From the IMG/VR virus record IMGVR_UViG_3300050014_000371, positions 1-21,720 of that record: 21,720 nucleotides of DNA, one strand, 5' to 3'. The notes under the pieces are model-generated. The model was not told the DNA's origin and did no database searches. It worked only from the letters and a program-made list of their open reading frames with translations. Position 1 is the stretch's first letter, and each line of letters opens with the position of its first letter. Shown piece after piece: positions 5,011 through 13,101 of this stretch. The stretch is from a virus. A program made the translations under genes and the position numbers.

Positions 5011-5571
5011 ATGGCAAAGAAGGAAGCAGCGAAGAAGGGCAGACCGCCCACTCTGGACGAAAACGAAAAAAAGAAAGTTGTTGAGCTCTTAAAGTTTGGG
5101 TTGACGGAGAGCCAAATATGCGAAGCGTTAGGGTTTACAAGGCGAGCACTTCAATACGTCAAGGCGAAAGACGAGCCGTTCTTTCACTCCATAAGGGAAG
5201 CCCGCAAGATTTCAGATGCGAAAGTAGAACGTGCTCTTTATGAACGCGCAATCGGCTATCAGCATCAAGAAACAAAGTACATGGCAAGTGCTGGTAAATT
5301 CAAAAAGTTTGAAACGATTAAGATTTATCCGCCCGATGTTGATGCCTGTCGTTTTTGGTTGACGAACCGGAAATCCGAGAACTGGAAAGAAAAACATGAC
5401 ATTGATTTTGGAAAAGGAACAGCGGAGACAATGCGATCCATCGCCGAGCTTATCTCTGGAAGACGCAAGACGGAGAATGAACGGCTTGCCAAAGGGGAAG
5501 ATCCGGCATTGGTCTACCTTGGCCGAGCTGTCAAGCGTCCTACAAATGGCCGAAAAAGCGCCAAAGGTTGA
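5011..5571 (+). CDS. terS: Terminase small subunit, 186 aa
   Basis: It would recognise phage DNA and start packaging with the large subunit that follows. ATG 5011 is preferred over the in-frame GTG 4972 because GGAG sits seven bases upstream and the residues before it look non-native. After a basic N-terminus, residues 20-52 form a helix-turn-helix (KFGLTESQICEALGFTRRALQYVK, spread over 28-51). Residues 71-130 match small-terminase proteins: KVERALYERAIGYQHQE, then YPPDVDACRFWLTNRKSENW with its typical DxxAxxFWLxNR pattern. Order next to terL supports the call. The last 58 codons overlap the terL frame as annotated, so the C-terminus or the terL start may be shorter. Confidence 0.8.
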   Translation: MAKKEAAKKGRPPTLDENEKKKVVELLKFGLTESQICEALGFTRRALQYVKAKDEPFFHSIREARKISDAKVERALYERAIGYQHQETKYMASAGKFKKFETIKIYPPDVDACRFWLTNRKSENWKEKHDIDFGKGTAETMRSIAELISGRRKTENERLAKGEDPALVYLGRAVKRPTNGRKSAKG

Positions 5572-7045
5572 CGCGGCAAAGCTCGAGGAGACTACGCTTC
5601 GCTGGCGTAATGATCCCGTGGCTTATGCGAAAGAGCGTCTCGGTATTTTAAATCTTGATCAAGCCCCGCACGAAATAGAACTGCTCCGGGAACTTCCCGC
5701 TTGCGCCGTCCATAAGATCCCGCTCGTCGTTCCTTCTGCTCACGCGATGGGAAAAGATTTCATGATGGATGGTATCGCCGCGCTCTGGTTCCTCGAATGT
5801 TGGGGGCCATGCAAAGTGATCATGACAGGGCCGACGGATCGTCAGGTGAAGAACATCATGTGGTCAGAGCTTGAGCGAAGTTATAACAACCGGCCGCACA
5901 AGGACGCTTTTGGAAGACTGGTCACTTGCAAGCTTGAGATGGCGGAGGATTGGTTCGCGCTGGCGTTCACCACAAAAGAGACAGGGGAAGGCGAGGGAAA
6001 GTTTCAAGGCTCTCATAGTCAATGTATCATGATCATCGTTTCGGAAGCGCAGAAGGTGGACGAGAAAATCTACGAACAGATTGACGGACTTACGATGGCC
6101 TCCGTGGTTCTCCAGGTTTACATCGGTAATCCCACACGCACGACCGGCCGCTTTGCGAAAATGATCAAGGACACGACAAGCAACCGCGTTATTCACCTGG
6201 ACGCCTATCAAAGCCCGAACGTGATCCAGCGCCGGCAGATCATCCCCGGGCTCGTTGATCATACCTGGGTTGAGGATAAAGAAATCAAATGGAACTCGGA
6301 TAAATCAGGAAGAGATCCGAGGTATCGCGCAAAGGTCCGCGGTCTGCTTCCTCTCTCCAGCATGAACACCGTGATCTCAGAAGAGCTTTACGGTCAATGT
6401 ATCGGGAAAACGATCTTTGCGGCAAACAGGCGCGGGTATATCGGCGTTGATCCTGCCCGTGAAGGTGATGATGATATGGTGATCTCAGTCTATGAATCAG
6501 GGCGCCTCATTGACGAGAAAGCGATACCTAAATGCGATGCCGTGGCCGGGGCCGGGGAAGTGGTGATGATGCAGAAGAAGCATTTCCCGGAAGGACAGAT
6601 CGCGGTCGCGTTTGACTGTGACGGGCTCGGCGGTCCGTTCCTCGATATCGCGAAGAAGATGACACCCGATGAGCTTGGAGTGATTTGGGTCGAGTTTCAC
6701 GGATGCTCGACGGATTGCGATCCGCAGTATCAGAATCAACGAGCGGAAGCGCATTACTTCATGGCGGAGCAGATGAAAGAGGGCCAGGTTTGCTTGGATG
6801 AGAACGAGGAAGCGAAAGAGGATATGACCGAGGTTGAAGCCTGGACGAATCTTAGGGGCAAGATCCAGATCGAGGACAAGGACGATATCAAAGCTCGGCT
6901 TGGCCGGTCCCCGAACAAAGGGGATTCAAGGATTCTCGGGATATGGGCTTCAAAGTTCGCACCAATCATCAAAGCGAAGGATATGTATAGCCGTCCAGGA
7001 AGATCAACGATGGTTCCAAGCACTCATTCAGCGATGGGGGCATAA
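5396..7045 (+). CDS. terL: Terminase large subunit (packaging ATPase and nuclease), 549 aa
   Basis: This is the motor that drives DNA into the prohead and cuts the concatemer. The ATPase half has PSAHAMGKDF (113-122) as the Walker A-like loop, VIMTGPTDRQVKNIMW (141-156), IMIIVSEAQKV (211-221) as Walker B with the catalytic E217 kept but the preceding Asp replaced by Ser, and GNPTRTTGRF (244-253). The nuclease half has YIGVDPAREGDDDM (348-361, D352), AVAFDCDGLGG (403-413) and NKGDSRILGIW (507-517, D510), a complete acidic triad. The length is normal. The annotated start overlaps terS by 176 bases; ATG 5477 (GGAG just upstream but very close) and ATG 5546 are in-frame alternatives, and homology is only obvious from about residue 70 (WRNDPVAYAKE). 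Confidence 0.88.
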   Translation: MTLILEKEQRRQCDPSPSLSLEDARRRMNGLPKGKIRHWSTLAELSSVLQMAEKAPKVDAAKLEETTLRWRNDPVAYAKERLGILNLDQAPHEIELLRELPACAVHKIPLVVPSAHAMGKDFMMDGIAALWFLECWGPCKVIMTGPTDRQVKNIMWSELERSYNNRPHKDAFGRLVTCKLEMAEDWFALAFTTKETGEGEGKFQGSHSQCIMIIVSEAQKVDEKIYEQIDGLTMASVVLQVYIGNPTRTTGRFAKMIKDTTSNRVIHLDAYQSPNVIQRRQIIPGLVDHTWVEDKEIKWNSDKSGRDPRYRAKVRGLLPLSSMNTVISEELYGQCIGKTIFAANRRGYIGVDPAREGDDDMVISVYESGRLIDEKAIPKCDAVAGAGEVVMMQKKHFPEGQIAVAFDCDGLGGPFLDIAKKMTPDELGVIWVEFHGCSTDCDPQYQNQRAEAHYFMAEQMKEGQVCLDENEEAKEDMTEVEAWTNLRGKIQIEDKDDIKARLGRSPNKGDSRILGIWASKFAPIIKAKDMYSRPGRSTMVPSTHSAMGA

Positions 7046-9274
7046 ATGGCGAAGACGAAGCAATACAAGAAAAAGAAACTCTCCGAAATATCAACACCCG
7101 ATCTTATGGCGGATCTCGCCGGAGACAAGAAAAAGAATTTGCTGGCGGCTGGCGATAACGAGGAAATAGATATCGGGAAAGGAGTGACCGCTAAAGGAGA
7201 CGAGGAGACGGTTGATCCTTCCAAGCTATCCACCGGGGTCAAGAAAAAGGACGAGGATAAAGACGAGGATATAGAGAAACTTCAAGACGAGGGGGAGATC
7301 TTCAAAGAGATCGAGACGCTTCTCCCGATCGCAATCAAAGCAGATGCGAACTGGATGCTTGAGGCGAAAGAGGATATCAATTTCTGCCTCGGCGAACAAT
7401 GGGAAGAGCAGGACAAAAGCGATCTCAAGCGGCAGAACCGGCCCGTGATGGTGTTCAACAAGATCAAGCCTCTTGTGCAGCTCGTGACCGGTCATCTTAT
7501 CCAGACGAAGGCAAGGATCCAGGCGTTCCCGGAAGGTGGGGAGGACGAGCGATTTACCGCAGTTATGGATAAAGCGATGGATCACATCGAGAAAGTCTCG
7601 CATCTGAATTTTAAGATGAGCTATCTCTTCTCAGGCGGTGAGAAAGCGGGGAAGAACTGGCTTGAGTTTACCGTGGATTACGATGATGACCCGATCTTCG
7701 GCCAGCTCAAGATCCCGAACCTCGGGCCTTTTAAAGTGTTCATGGACCCATCCGGGGTTGAATACGATCTCTCCGATTGCGGGTTTGGCTTCAAGGTCCA
7801 GGAGATCACTAAAGGCCGGTTGAAACAGCTTTACCCGGACAAGAAAGACGAGATCGATCATGACGTGGATAACAGCATCAAAACCTTCATCACGAACTCG
7901 CAGCAGATCCCAAGCGGAGACGAGTCCGATTATGGGAACAGCCCGATCGTGCCACGGGGAGGGCAAGTCTCCGATGGCAAGTCTGAACTGAAAGGGGACA
8001 ATCAACCGATCACGACCGTTGATTACTGGAAGAAAAGCTATGTTGAGCGATGGTTCCTCTATTTCGTGGAGGATGGCGCGATTGAGGAGTTTGATACCGA
8101 GGAAGAATCGCAAGCGGAAGTCTCGCGCCGGCAGAAGATGAAGCATGACAAGCTCATGCAAGAGCATCATCAGATGGCTCAAAAACTGATGGCGGCGAAA
8201 GCAGCGGTTCATCCACAAGGACCTATTGCTCCCCATGTGTCAACGCCGCCTCCTATCGATGATGTAACCATTCCCGAGGCTCCCACGCTCGAATCCGTCA
8301 AGATCGAACACGCGATGAAGAAACGCCGGGTTGTGAAGATGCAAGTCTCGGTATGGGCGGGGAAGGTTTGTCTCACCGATGGTTTTAAAGATAGTCCCTT
8401 CGAGCCCTACTATTCCGGGTATCCGTTCTTCCGGTATATTGCGGAGTGGAGTCCGGAGGCGGAGAAGAACGAGCTTAAATATCAGGGGATGGTCAGGAGT
8501 TTAAAAGATCCGCAGCGAGAGAAGAACAAAGCGCGTTCGCAGTTCCTCCATATCTTGAACACTTCCGCGAACTCCGGGTGGGTGGGTGACGATGATGCTC
8601 TCAGCCCCGAGAAATGGGATGAGCTTAAAGATTACGGAGCTGTGGCCGGGATCACGGTCAGAAAGAAACCCGGTTCTCAGCTTGAAAGGATTCAGCCCGT
8701 TTCCCCATCCACGGCCCAAGAAGCGAGGGAAGCGAAAGCCGATGATTCGTTCAAGGAATGTTCGGGGCTCAATGCCGATCTTTTATCGATGGAGCAGAAC
8801 GAGACAACGAGCGGGAAAGCGATCGCGCTCCGCATCCGTCAAGCGATTACCATTCTCCAGCCGAGTCTTGAGAACTTCCGGTATACGAAAGTTCTGATTG
8901 GGAAATTCCTGTTCTCGATCATCCCATCGCTTTTTGATTCAGCGAAACTTCAAAAGGTTCTTGGCGAGAAATTCATGGAGGAGAACAAGATCGACCGGAA
9001 CGCTTTAAACGCTTATCTCACGATGGTCCATGACGGGAAATACCACGTCAATATCAACGAGGCTGGCGCTCCTGATACGTTACGGGAAGAGACGTTTGAG
9101 GATCTCATGCAGCTCGCGCAGCATGGAGTCGCTCTTCCTCCTGATCTTTTCATATCGTATATGAATATGTCGAACAAAACAGAGATTTTAAACAAGGTGC
9201 AAGAATGGACGAAGATGCAAGCGCAGATGACCTTGGCGACCAAAGGGAAACAGAAGCTCGGGCGATCAAGATAA
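7046..9274 (+). CDS. Portal protein, P22-like family, 742 aa
   Basis: It would form the dodecameric ring at one capsid vertex through which DNA enters and leaves. The ATG directly follows the terL stop. The first 80 residues are a charged Lys/Asp extension. The conserved portal core begins near 107: AKEDINFCLGEQWEEQDKSD, then RPVMVFNKIKPLVQLVTGH (about 132-150), and later the family's YQGMVRSLKDPQREKNKARS segment, a hallmark of P22-type portals. Residues around 370-425 hold a His/Gln/Ala/Pro-rich insertion (APHVSTPPPIDD) likely to be disordered or exposed. Length (742) matches P22-type portals (about 700). Position between terL and scaffold supports the call. Confidence 0.87.
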   Translation: MAKTKQYKKKKLSEISTPDLMADLAGDKKKNLLAAGDNEEIDIGKGVTAKGDEETVDPSKLSTGVKKKDEDKDEDIEKLQDEGEIFKEIETLLPIAIKADANWMLEAKEDINFCLGEQWEEQDKSDLKRQNRPVMVFNKIKPLVQLVTGHLIQTKARIQAFPEGGEDERFTAVMDKAMDHIEKVSHLNFKMSYLFSGGEKAGKNWLEFTVDYDDDPIFGQLKIPNLGPFKVFMDPSGVEYDLSDCGFGFKVQEITKGRLKQLYPDKKDEIDHDVDNSIKTFITNSQQIPSGDESDYGNSPIVPRGGQVSDGKSELKGDNQPITTVDYWKKSYVERWFLYFVEDGAIEEFDTEEESQAEVSRRQKMKHDKLMQEHHQMAQKLMAAKAAVHPQGPIAPHVSTPPPIDDVTIPEAPTLESVKIEHAMKKRRVVKMQVSVWAGKVCLTDGFKDSPFEPYYSGYPFFRYIAEWSPEAEKNELKYQGMVRSLKDPQREKNKARSQFLHILNTSANSGWVGDDDALSPEKWDELKDYGAVAGITVRKKPGSQLERIQPVSPSTAQEAREAKADDSFKECSGLNADLLSMEQNETTSGKAIALRIRQAITILQPSLENFRYTKVLIGKFLFSIIPSLFDSAKLQKVLGEKFMEENKIDRNALNAYLTMVHDGKYHVNINEAGAPDTLREETFEDLMQLAQHGVALPPDLFISYMNMSNKTEILNKVQEWTKMQAQMTLATKGKQKLGRSR

Positions 9275-9360
9275 TGTGTCCTTGGGAAACGAGCTTTGAA
9301 GTGTGCGGCCCCATTGGAGAAGTTGACGAAGATTTTTACGAACAAGAAGAGGAAGAATAA
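9274..9360 (+). CDS. Tiny acidic protein, 28 aa
   Basis: The start codon overlaps the portal stop (TAATG) and the frame ends at TAA 9358-9360. The product MCPWETSFEVCGPIGEVDED ends in an acidic FYEQEEEE tail. There is no independent ribosome binding site, so translation would be by reinitiation. It may be a small capsid-assembly helper or a chance ORF. Confidence 0.4.
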   Translation: MCPWETSFEVCGPIGEVDEDFYEQEEEE

Positions 9361-9364
9361 ACCG

Positions 9365-9389
9365 CGTCTCAGGAGCTCTTCCTGAGGCG
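9365..9389 (+). other. Stem-loop between portal and scaffold genes
   Basis: CGTCTCAGGA pairs with TCCTGAGGCG across a five-base loop (ten pairs, one T-G wobble). No T run follows, so it is not a normal terminator. It may be an mRNA-stability or processing element. Similar U-less hairpins occur at 11618, 12011 and 13417. Confidence 0.6.
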
Positions 9390-9425
9390 ATACGCGCCGC
9401 AAGGCGAGGGAAAAAGGAGAAACTT

Positions 9426-10550
9426 ATGGAAGCGACGGCTGAAACTCTGAGTGCAATCGAGGCGAAGATCGATAAAGGCGAGGCATTGTCCGCAGAAGAA
9501 AAAGCTCTGATCGAGAGCGCACCGGACACGAAGGAGCAAACGGAAGCGGCGGAAGAAACCGAGAAGATCGATCCTGAGGCCGTCAAGATCAAGAAGGTTG
9601 AAGAAAAGAAAGAAGAAAAAAAAGCTGGCGCGGAGGATACCCCCTCCGAAAAGGACGCCGAAGCTGCCAAGGCGAAAGAGAAAGAGGCAGCCGAAGAAGC
9701 GGCCGCGAAAGAGGCCGAGAGAAAAAAGCTTATCGAAGCGGAAGCCGCGAAACCGCTCGATGAGGCTGACATAACGAATTTTTCGCAGAGAGAACGAGCG
9801 ATCTTTTTTGAGCTCAAGGAAGAACGCATCAAACGGCAGAACGCGCAGAGAGAAGCCGATACCCTCAAATTCCAGAAAGCGAAAGAGGAAACGAGGCGGC
9901 AGATCGAGGCAGAGAAAGAGGCGGAAGCTGAAAGGCTGAAAGCCGAGGAAGCGGCGGATCCATTCAAGGGACTTGAGGACGGCGATCTTCCAACGGTCGG
10001 GCAGATCCGGGAGTTACTCGCGAAACAGAAGAAGACGAGAACCACCGAGCCGAACGTGGAAGAACAGAGAAAAGAGAATCAGCGGGTGTCCGATCTCCAG
10101 TCAAAGGTTTGGATCCTTGAGGCGCAGAGCAAGATGGCGGATGCCGTCGAGATCTGCAACGTCGGAGGCGAGCACTTAGACCTTCTTCATGACGCGATCG
10201 CGGCGGCAGCCGTGAAAGAGGTTGTGGATAAAGGCGGGAATCCGGTGATCGCAACCGTCAACTATCTCAAGTCGCATCCGAAATGGCCAGAGATCGAGGC
10301 AAAACTCAAAGCGAAAGCCGGAGGAAGCGTGAAATCCGAGGAAGAAAAAGCCAAGCAAGAGGAAGCTCGAATCAATCAGGAACGCGCAGATCGCATTGAA
10401 AAGAACAAAAAAAAACCAGTCACGACCGGATCAGGCGGCGGGTCATCGGCGGCGGGGGAGTACACGGTCCAGGAGATCCTTGATATGTCGGATGAGGATT
10501 ACTCCAAGCTCCCGAAATCGCAGCGAGATAAGATCCTCGAAGCATTGTAA
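9426..10550 (+). CDS. Scaffold-like protein, 374 aa
   Basis: It probably guides capsid assembly and is lost before maturation. ATG 9426 follows AAAAAGGAG. The protein is extremely rich in Ala, Glu and Lys and almost entirely helical: a charged N-terminal third (residues 1-115), a coiled-coil middle (FELKEERIKRQNAQREADTL near 128-147, on to about 175), a globular-looking helical patch around 240-295 (DAVEICNVGGEHLDLLHDA), a flexible GSGGGSS linker near 337-344, and a small C-terminal motif (EYTVQEILDMSDEDYSKLP). Scaffold proteins are recognised more by place and composition than by sequence. This one sits exactly between portal and capsid, and its C-terminal helix would contact the coat. Confidence 0.75.
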   Translation: MEATAETLSAIEAKIDKGEALSAEEKALIESAPDTKEQTEAAEETEKIDPEAVKIKKVEEKKEEKKAGAEDTPSEKDAEAAKAKEKEAAEEAAAKEAERKKLIEAEAAKPLDEADITNFSQRERAIFFELKEERIKRQNAQREADTLKFQKAKEETRRQIEAEKEAEAERLKAEEAADPFKGLEDGDLPTVGQIRELLAKQKKTRTTEPNVEEQRKENQRVSDLQSKVWILEAQSKMADAVEICNVGGEHLDLLHDAIAAAAVKEVVDKGGNPVIATVNYLKSHPKWPEIEAKLKAKAGGSVKSEEEKAKQEEARINQERADRIEKNKKKPVTTGSGGGSSAAGEYTVQEILDMSDEDYSKLPKSQRDKILEAL

Positions 10551-10588
10551 GGCGTGACACAAATTCCTTTTTGGAAAGGGTAAATTAA

Positions 10589-11611
10589 ATGGCAAACACA
10601 CAATCAATCGCCGGCTTGAGATCGAAAGTCTGGTACAAGGAGCTATTCGCCGACGTACAGACGATGCTTTTCATGAAGCGGTTCATGGGCGAAAGCCCCA
10701 ACAATCCGATCCAAGTGGTTCGGGATCTCGAGAAGGGCGCAGGGGAATACGTCGAGTTCGGTCTTTCAACGAAGCTTTCCGGGGATGGCGTTACCGGCGA
10801 TGACGAAATGGAAGGGAACGAGGAAGAAATTCTCACGTTCCAGACCGAGCTTCACATCGATCAGCTTCGCCATGCCGTTCGCTTGAAAGGGCGGATGGAT
10901 GAGAAGAAAGTCGCGTACAAGATGCGGAAAGACTCGAAGGAAAAGCTCACGATCTGGTGGGCGGAACGGCTCGACAAGGAGTTTCTCTGGAAACTCTCAG
11001 GGGTCACGTCGAAGAATTTCGCGAACACGCCGACCGCGCCCTCCGCAAACCGCAGTATTTGGGCGGGGAACGCCGGGGCCGACAACTCCTTGACCGCAGC
11101 GATGGTCATGGACACGAAATGCCTCGACGCCGCGAAGGAACTGGCGTTGACGGTTTCTCCGAAAGTGCGTCCGATCAAGAACGAGAACAGCCAGGAAACC
11201 GGGGAAGCGAAGTATATCTGCATCATGACCCCGTACCAGTTCTCGGGTTTGAAGAAAGATCCTGTGTTTAACCAAGCTTGCCGTGACGCGCATGAACGGG
11301 GCGGGAGTAACCCGATCTTCACAGGCGCGATCAAGGAATACAACGGGATCTATATCTATCAGCATGAACTCGCGTATGCGTTCACGAACACGAATGGCGT
11401 CACCTGTGCGCGTGCGATCCTGATGGGCCAGCAAGCCGGGATCATGGGTATCGGCGAGGATGAACGCTGGACCGAGGAAGAGAAGGATTATAAAAACAAG
11501 TGGGGCATCGCAGCGGGTCGTATTTTTGGCGTGATCAAACCGGTCTTCAATTCCGAAGATTATGGAGTGATCACGATCGCAACCGCAGCCGCGAAATCCA
11601 CAACCGCTTAA
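10589..11611 (+). CDS. Major capsid protein, N4-gp56 family, 340 aa
   Basis: It is the main head subunit. ATG 10589 follows GGAAAGGG. The N-terminus (IAGLRSKVWYKELFADVQTM, residues 7-26, then LFMKRFMGE), the segment LHIDQLRHAVRLKGRMDEKK (88-107) and the ICIMTPYQFSGLKKDP region (about 211-226) fit my recollection of the N4-gp56-like coat family, which adopts the HK97 fold. NPIFTGAIKEYNGIYIYQHE follows, another typical stretch. Length (340) is normal. No protease-type maturation gene is seen nearby, which agrees with a separate scaffold. Downstream lies a large hairpin without a T run. Confidence 0.88.
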   Translation: MANTQSIAGLRSKVWYKELFADVQTMLFMKRFMGESPNNPIQVVRDLEKGAGEYVEFGLSTKLSGDGVTGDDEMEGNEEEILTFQTELHIDQLRHAVRLKGRMDEKKVAYKMRKDSKEKLTIWWAERLDKEFLWKLSGVTSKNFANTPTAPSANRSIWAGNAGADNSLTAAMVMDTKCLDAAKELALTVSPKVRPIKNENSQETGEAKYICIMTPYQFSGLKKDPVFNQACRDAHERGGSNPIFTGAIKEYNGIYIYQHELAYAFTNTNGVTCARAILMGQQAGIMGIGEDERWTEEEKDYKNKWGIAAGRIFGVIKPVFNSEDYGVITIATAAAKSTTA

Positions 11612-11617
11612 TAACCC

Positions 11618-11663
11618 GGTTAGAGAAATCCCCGGGAGGTAAATGGCCTCCCGGGTTCTAACC
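11618..11663 (+). other. Two-tier hairpin after the capsid gene
   Basis: GGTTAGA (11618-11624) pairs with TCTAACC (11657-11663). Inside it, CCCGGGAGG (11631-11639) pairs perfectly with CCTCCCGGG (11647-11655) around a 7-base loop. There is no T run afterwards. A strong structure after the capsid gene could stabilise or cut the mRNA, or slow transcription into the next gene. Confidence 0.7.
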
Positions 11664-11686
11664 CGAAAAAGAGAGGTTCAAATAAT

Positions 11687-11992
11687 ATGGCAGCTTTAAC
11701 CGAAGCAAAAGTAATCGATACAGAACTCGCAGGGGATTGGAAGATCCTTGTGAAAACGGTAACGCCGGGAGCAGCCTCGGATACCTTGACCTTGGTGAGA
11801 GCCACGGACAAAGTAACCGAGATCGCGGCCGTAATCCCAATCTTCGAGGCAGGTCTTGACGCAAGTAACACTTTGCTGAAAGTCTCGTTCTCGGGGCTTG
11901 TGATCACGATCGTACAACTCAAAGCGGACGGAGCAACGCCCGCGGATGATTGGACGGGCACAAGTATTCGCCTCGTCATCATCGCCCGGTAA
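11687..11992 (+). CDS. Putative small structural protein, 101 aa
   Basis: ATG 11687 is preceded by AGAGAGG. The product is beta-rich and neutral (ILVKTVTPGAASDTLTLVRA, then LLKVSFSGLVITIVQLKAD), without cysteines or membrane segments. I do not recognise a family. Small beta proteins directly after the major capsid gene are often head-decoration or head-completion proteins; this is inference from position only. Strong hairpins stand on both sides of the gene, which would set its transcript apart from the capsid and downstream messages. Confidence 0.68.
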   Translation: MAALTEAKVIDTELAGDWKILVKTVTPGAASDTLTLVRATDKVTEIAAVIPIFEAGLDASNTLLKVSFSGLVITIVQLKADGATPADDWTGTSIRLVIIAR

Positions 11993-12010
11993 TAGGGCCT
12001 TAACTAAGAG

Positions 12011-12035
12011 CCGGGGGTCAATAAAAGGCCCCCGG
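12011..12035 (+). other. Intergenic GC-rich hairpin
   Basis: CCGGGGG (12011-12017) pairs with CCCCCGG (12029-12035) around an A-rich loop; no T run follows. Immediately after comes CCTCACACA and then the next ribosome binding site, the same order as after the 13417-13448 hairpin. Confidence 0.65.
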
Positions 12036-12064
12036 ATCTCCTCACACAGAAAGGGAGAGGACCT

Positions 12065-13090
12065 ATGACCATTCAACGATCAAACACCATCGCGCAAATC
12101 CACGCGAAAGGGTTGGCTCAAGTCGATCTTCTTTACATCGTTTCAAAAATGATCAACAGCTTCAATTTCGTTCTTTCTAAGCTCGATGCCGAAGGACTCG
12201 GAGACACGAATTATTGGAGCACGCTTTACATCAAGAACACGATTGGAGAAACCTACCTCGCTACTATCGATCCAAACGGGCTTTTGTGGGGAGATATGTA
12301 CGATCTCCTTCGCGCTCTTCTCGTAAACTTCAATGCGCTTTGTGAGAAGCTCGCGGCAGATGGGACGGTTACAGGAACCACGGTCTATACCGCAAGAGAG
12401 ATATCCACGACGGACAGCAAAGGAAGAGCCGTCGGATATCCCGGGTCCAGAATCCAGAAGCTCGGGGTCCATCAGGGATCGCTCGTAGAGTTCCTTGATC
12501 TCTGGATCGATATGTTCAACGCGGTCTTGTATGAACTGGATAACGATTCAACCGTAACCGGGACAGATTATCGCTCCGCGTTTGCTGTCACGGATATCGT
12601 TATGAAAGTCTCGTCCTCAAGCTCTTCCAGTTCCTCAAGCTCGAGCAGTAACTCAAGTTCGAGTTCTTCGTCCTCGAGCAGCAGCAGTTCCTCATCTTCG
12701 AGTTCTTCAAGCTCAAGTTCTTCGAGCTCGTCCTCGAGTATGAGTTCTTCCAGTTCGAGCAGCAAATCAAGTTCATCGAGCAGTTCGTCTTCCAGCAGCA
12801 GCTCAAGCTCCAGTAGTTCGAGCAGCTCCTCGAAATCGTCCAGCTCGTCCAGTAGCAGCAGTTCCAGCTCGTCCAGCTCAAGCTCCAGTAGTTCTTCGAG
12901 TTCTTTGAGTTCGAGCTCGAGTAGCAGTTCAAGTTCCAGTAGGTCAAGCAGCTCATCCTCTTCATCGAGTAGCTCTTTAAGCTCCAGCAGTTCGTCTTCG
13001 AGCTCATCGAGTTCCTCATTAAGCTCAAGCTCTAGCAGCTCCTCGAGTAGCAGTTCGTCCTCGTCGAGTTCGTCTAGCGCCAGCGCATAA
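12065..13090 (+). CDS. Putative virion protein with helical repeats and a poly-serine tail, 341 aa
   Basis: ATG 12065 follows GGGAGAGGA. Residues 1-182 contain three versions of one unit, a helix followed by a turn: LLYIVSKMINSFNFVLSKLDAE (22-43), DLLRALLVNFNALCEKLAADG (80-100) with TVTGTTVY, and FLDLWIDMFNAVLYELDNDS (143-162) with TVTGTDY. Units of the form KLDADxGVTDTxY are familiar in phage structural proteins, though I cannot name a function. Residues 183-338 are nearly all serine, broken only by single Asn, Met, Lys, Leu or Arg residues, and the protein ends in ASA. The tail is presumably flexible and surface-exposed, and could be a glycosylation target given the glycosyltransferase genes downstream (inference). 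No homopolymeric DNA is used to encode it. Confidence 0.78.
   Translation: MTIQRSNTIAQIHAKGLAQVDLLYIVSKMINSFNFVLSKLDAEGLGDTNYWSTLYIKNTIGETYLATIDPNGLLWGDMYDLLRALLVNFNALCEKLAADGTVTGTTVYTAREISTTDSKGRAVGYPGSRIQKLGVHQGSLVEFLDLWIDMFNAVLYELDNDSTVTGTDYRSAFAVTDIVMKVSSSSSSSSSSSSSNSSSSSSSSSSSSSSSSSSSSSSSSSSSSSMSSSSSSSKSSSSSSSSSSSSSSSSSSSSSSKSSSSSSSSSSSSSSSSSSSSSSSLSSSSSSSSSSSRSSSSSSSSSSSLSSSSSSSSSSSSSLSSSSSSSSSSSSSSSSSSSASA
12611..13078 (+). repeat. Poly-serine coding tract 1
   Basis: About 156 codons, all but a handful serine, use a shuffled mixture of AGC, AGT, TCA, TCC, TCG and TCT. The DNA is therefore repetitive in texture (AGCTC, TCGAG and CCAGT recur) but contains no long exact tandem repeat. 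Short identical blocks such as TCAAGCTCCAGTAGTTC recur here and in the tract at 20680-21003. Confidence 0.88.
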
Positions 13091-13101
13091 GGGGGGATGA
13101 T

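Noticed and set aside
9266-10045. Minus-strand open frame of 259 codons opposite the scaffold gene
   Set aside because: The Ser/Ala/Phe-rich product is simply the mirror of Ala/Glu/Lys codons in the scaffold gene; no start signal.
12568-13028. Minus-strand frames rich in Glu/Leu or Ser/Cys/Asn over the poly-serine tract
   Set aside because: They follow directly from complementing mixed serine codons and carry no independent signal.
12611-13078. CRISPR-like or tandem-repeat array
   Set aside because: No fixed-length repeat with unique spacers; the pattern is explained by poly-serine coding.
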